From assembly GCA_900320235.1 (NCBI GenBank), contig ONRO01000259.1, positions 1 through 15,950 on the forward strand: a DNA stretch of 15,950 bases, written 5' to 3'. Positions within the stretch are counted from its first letter, which is position 1, and every line of letters begins with the position of its first letter. The position numbers and the translations under genes were made by a program. The notes beneath the pieces were generated by a model that saw only the letters and a program-made list of their open reading frames with translations, was not told where the DNA came from and searched no databases. Origin of the DNA: an uncultured Eubacteriales bacterium (GTDB lineage Bacteria > Bacillota > Clostridia > Oscillospirales > Acutalibacteraceae). This document shows positions 14,978 to 15,950 of the stretch, piece by piece.

Positions 14978-15701
14978 GCGGAACATCTGTTCCGTCAAGT
15001 CTTGCTGCGATCCTGTCAAAAGCAGAAACAGCCTTGCTTTTTCCTTCGATAGGCAAGCCCTTCTGAGCAAGCCCGGCACTTACAGGATCTTCAGGAACAA
15101 TTCCGAGAAGTCTCGCACCAGCCTTGTCGATCACAGCATCCAGATCAGGGAATGCGTTAAGTTTTTTAAAACTTTTTTCACTGAACCGGTTGATAATAAG
15201 TCTGATCTCAGATATATGGTAATCAGAAAGAAGCTGACGAACCTTATCACAGCCCCTCAGTGTAAGCGGTTCAGTATTTGCAACAAGAGCTGCTCTGTCA
15301 GCAGCTGCTACTGCAGCAGTTGTACCTGAGCCGATACCGGCAGGACAATCGATCAGAATATGGTCATAATATTTTTTCAGAACAGAAACAAGCTGCTTCA
15401 TAATGAAGGGGCTTATTTCATCACGAACATTTTGCGGAGCAGGCAGGACATAAAGCTCAGGCACAGTTTTACAGGGATAGATCGCACTTGCAGGAGGGCA
15501 GTTTCCGCCAACGATATCTGCTATATCGAAAACGAGTTCACCGCTTACTCCGAGCATAAGATCAATTCCTCTCATGCCGGCATCACAATCTATAATAAGT
15601 ACACGATTTCCGCGTCTTGCAAGAGCTGCACCGAGTCCTGCAGTAACTGTCGATTTACCTGTACCGCCTTTTCCAGAAGTTATTACTGTCACTTTACCCA
15701 T
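14967..15701 (-). CDS. minD: MinD-like ATPase lacking the membrane-targeting tail
   Basis: Deviant-Walker P-loop ATPase of the ParA/MinD family, expected to help place the division septum. It has 244 residues. Numbering matches E. coli MinD: signature Lys11 and Lys16 in SGKGGTGKST, and Asp38 and Asp40 in VLIIDCDAGMRGIDLMLG. GELVFDIADIV and HILIDCPAGIG are also MinD-like. Two differences stand out. E. coli Asn45 is Gly45, and the protein ends at DGTDVPLDI, just where the amphipathic membrane-targeting helix should begin (usual length about 260-270). No basic helix is encoded after the stop. AGAGGT (15716 to 15711) lies 9 bases before the ATG. mgsA follows; minC and minE are not adjacent downstream, and the upstream side is cut by the window. 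Another MinD-related ATPase is possible. Confidence 0.85.
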   Translation of the reverse strand: MGKVTVITSGKGGTGKSTVTAGLGAALARRGNRVLIIDCDAGMRGIDLMLGVSGELVFDIADIVGGNCPPASAIYPCKTVPELYVLPAPQNVRDEISPFIMKQLVSVLKKYYDHILIDCPAGIGSGTTAAVAAADRAALVANTEPLTLRGCDKVRQLLSDYHISEIRLIINRFSEKSFKKLNAFPDLDAVIDKAGARLLGIVPEDPVSAGLAQKGLPIEGKSKAVSAFDRIAARLDGTDVPLDI

Positions 15702-15721
15702 TTTTCAATTACCTCTTTATA

Positions 15722-15750
15722 AAAATAGCACACAATTTAAATAAAGTCAA
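15722..15750 (-). promoter_or_regulatory. Possible minD promoter
   Basis: Minus-strand TTGACT (15750 to 15745) is 17 bases from TATTTT (15727 to 15722). The implied start near 15715 would fall inside the ribosome binding site, leaving almost no leader, so an element further right in this AT-rich stretch may be the real one. Confidence 0.3.
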
Positions 15751-15759
15751 TAGCAAATT

Positions 15760-15810
15760 CATAATTTTTACACAATTGATACAAATAAACTATGAATTTT
15801 TAACAATTAT
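15760..15810. repeat. Imperfect direct repeat upstream of minD
   Basis: Two copies of about 20 bases, at 15760-15780 and 15791-15810, share the pattern AT(G)AATTTTTA(CA)CAATT and start 31 bases apart, about three helical turns. The core CACAATT also occurs at 15731-15737. This could be a regulator-binding array or only AT-rich coincidence. Confidence 0.35.
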
Positions 15811-15929
15811 TGCAATTTAAAAAACACAAAAATACAAATCTTTCAGGAATAATTCAAATGAATATTATTATATTTGGAAAAGCTGAAAAATTAAGACGGA
15901 TTTATACATTAATCTATTGTAAATATACA

Positions 15930-15944
15930 CCGGCGGCACGCCGG
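15930..15944. other. GC-rich hairpin at the right window edge
   Basis: CCGGCG (15930-15935) and CGCCGG (15939-15944) pair perfectly around a GCA loop, in sharp contrast to the AT-rich 200 bases before it. Minus-strand reading continues TGTATATTTAC, a weak U-tract. It may be the terminator of a gene outside the window; the rest of 15702-15950 holds no gene that I can see. Confidence 0.35.
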
Positions 15945-15950
15945 ACGGGA

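Noticed and set aside
15930..15950. GC-rich end of window as a new gene start
   Set aside because: Too little sequence remains to define a reading frame; kept only as a hairpin.
1..15950. Defence system, mobile element, prophage, toxin-antitoxin pair or CRISPR array
   Set aside because: Every long supported gene is a recognisable housekeeping or transport gene; no integrase, transposase, terminal inverted repeats with target duplication, or spaced direct-repeat array was seen.

Overview
The window looks like chromosomal core DNA of a low-GC Gram-positive bacterium. The most likely group is Clostridia, Oscillospiraceae/Ruminococcus-like. This is an inference from gene content and protein style: a heterodimeric BmrCD-like ABC exporter, zapA followed by a two-domain U32 protein, an mreBCD-PBP2 cluster next to minD and mgsA, strong AAGGAGG-type ribosome binding sites and AT-rich spacers. 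No rRNA, tRNA, CRISPR array, insertion sequence or phage gene was seen.

Layout. (1) Positions 1-3511, plus strand: two overlapping genes for a heterodimeric ABC exporter; the first is cut by the left window edge. (2) 3512-3634: convergent spacer with two tandem hairpins. (3) 3635-6061, minus strand: glgP, glycogen phosphorylase, with a good promoter at 6197-6225 and a structured leader. (4) 6434-9454, plus strand: zapA, a U32 peptidase-like protein and dut, tightly packed with overlapping or nearly overlapping ends. (5) 9683-14335, plus strand: mreB, mreC, mreD and a class B penicillin-binding protein (PBP2), the elongasome core. mreB has its own promoter, and a terminator-like hairpin separates it from mreC. 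(6) 14416-14475: strong bidirectional terminator. (7) 14517-15701, minus strand: minD then mgsA (transcribed leftwards). (8) 15702-15950: AT-rich minD upstream region with a GC-rich hairpin at the window edge.

How the genes fit together. MreB, MreC, MreD and PBP2 drive lateral wall synthesis. ZapA stabilises FtsZ filaments, and MinD-type ATPases place the septum. The right half of the window is therefore a cell-shape and division neighbourhood. In many Clostridia, to my knowledge, mreBCD-PBP2 runs in one direction into minC-minD-minE-rodA-mgsA. Here minD and mgsA face the mre genes on the opposite strand and minC, minE and rodA are absent from the visible part.

I see no clearly undescribed system. 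The points most worth a second look are: a MinD that ends before the usual membrane-targeting helix and has no MinC/MinE gene beside it; a methylglyoxal synthase with Asn at the position of the catalytic Asp101 of E. coli; the complementary degenerate motifs of the ABC pair; a hairpin leader directly before the glgP ribosome binding site; and short upstream ORFs at zapA and after mreB.
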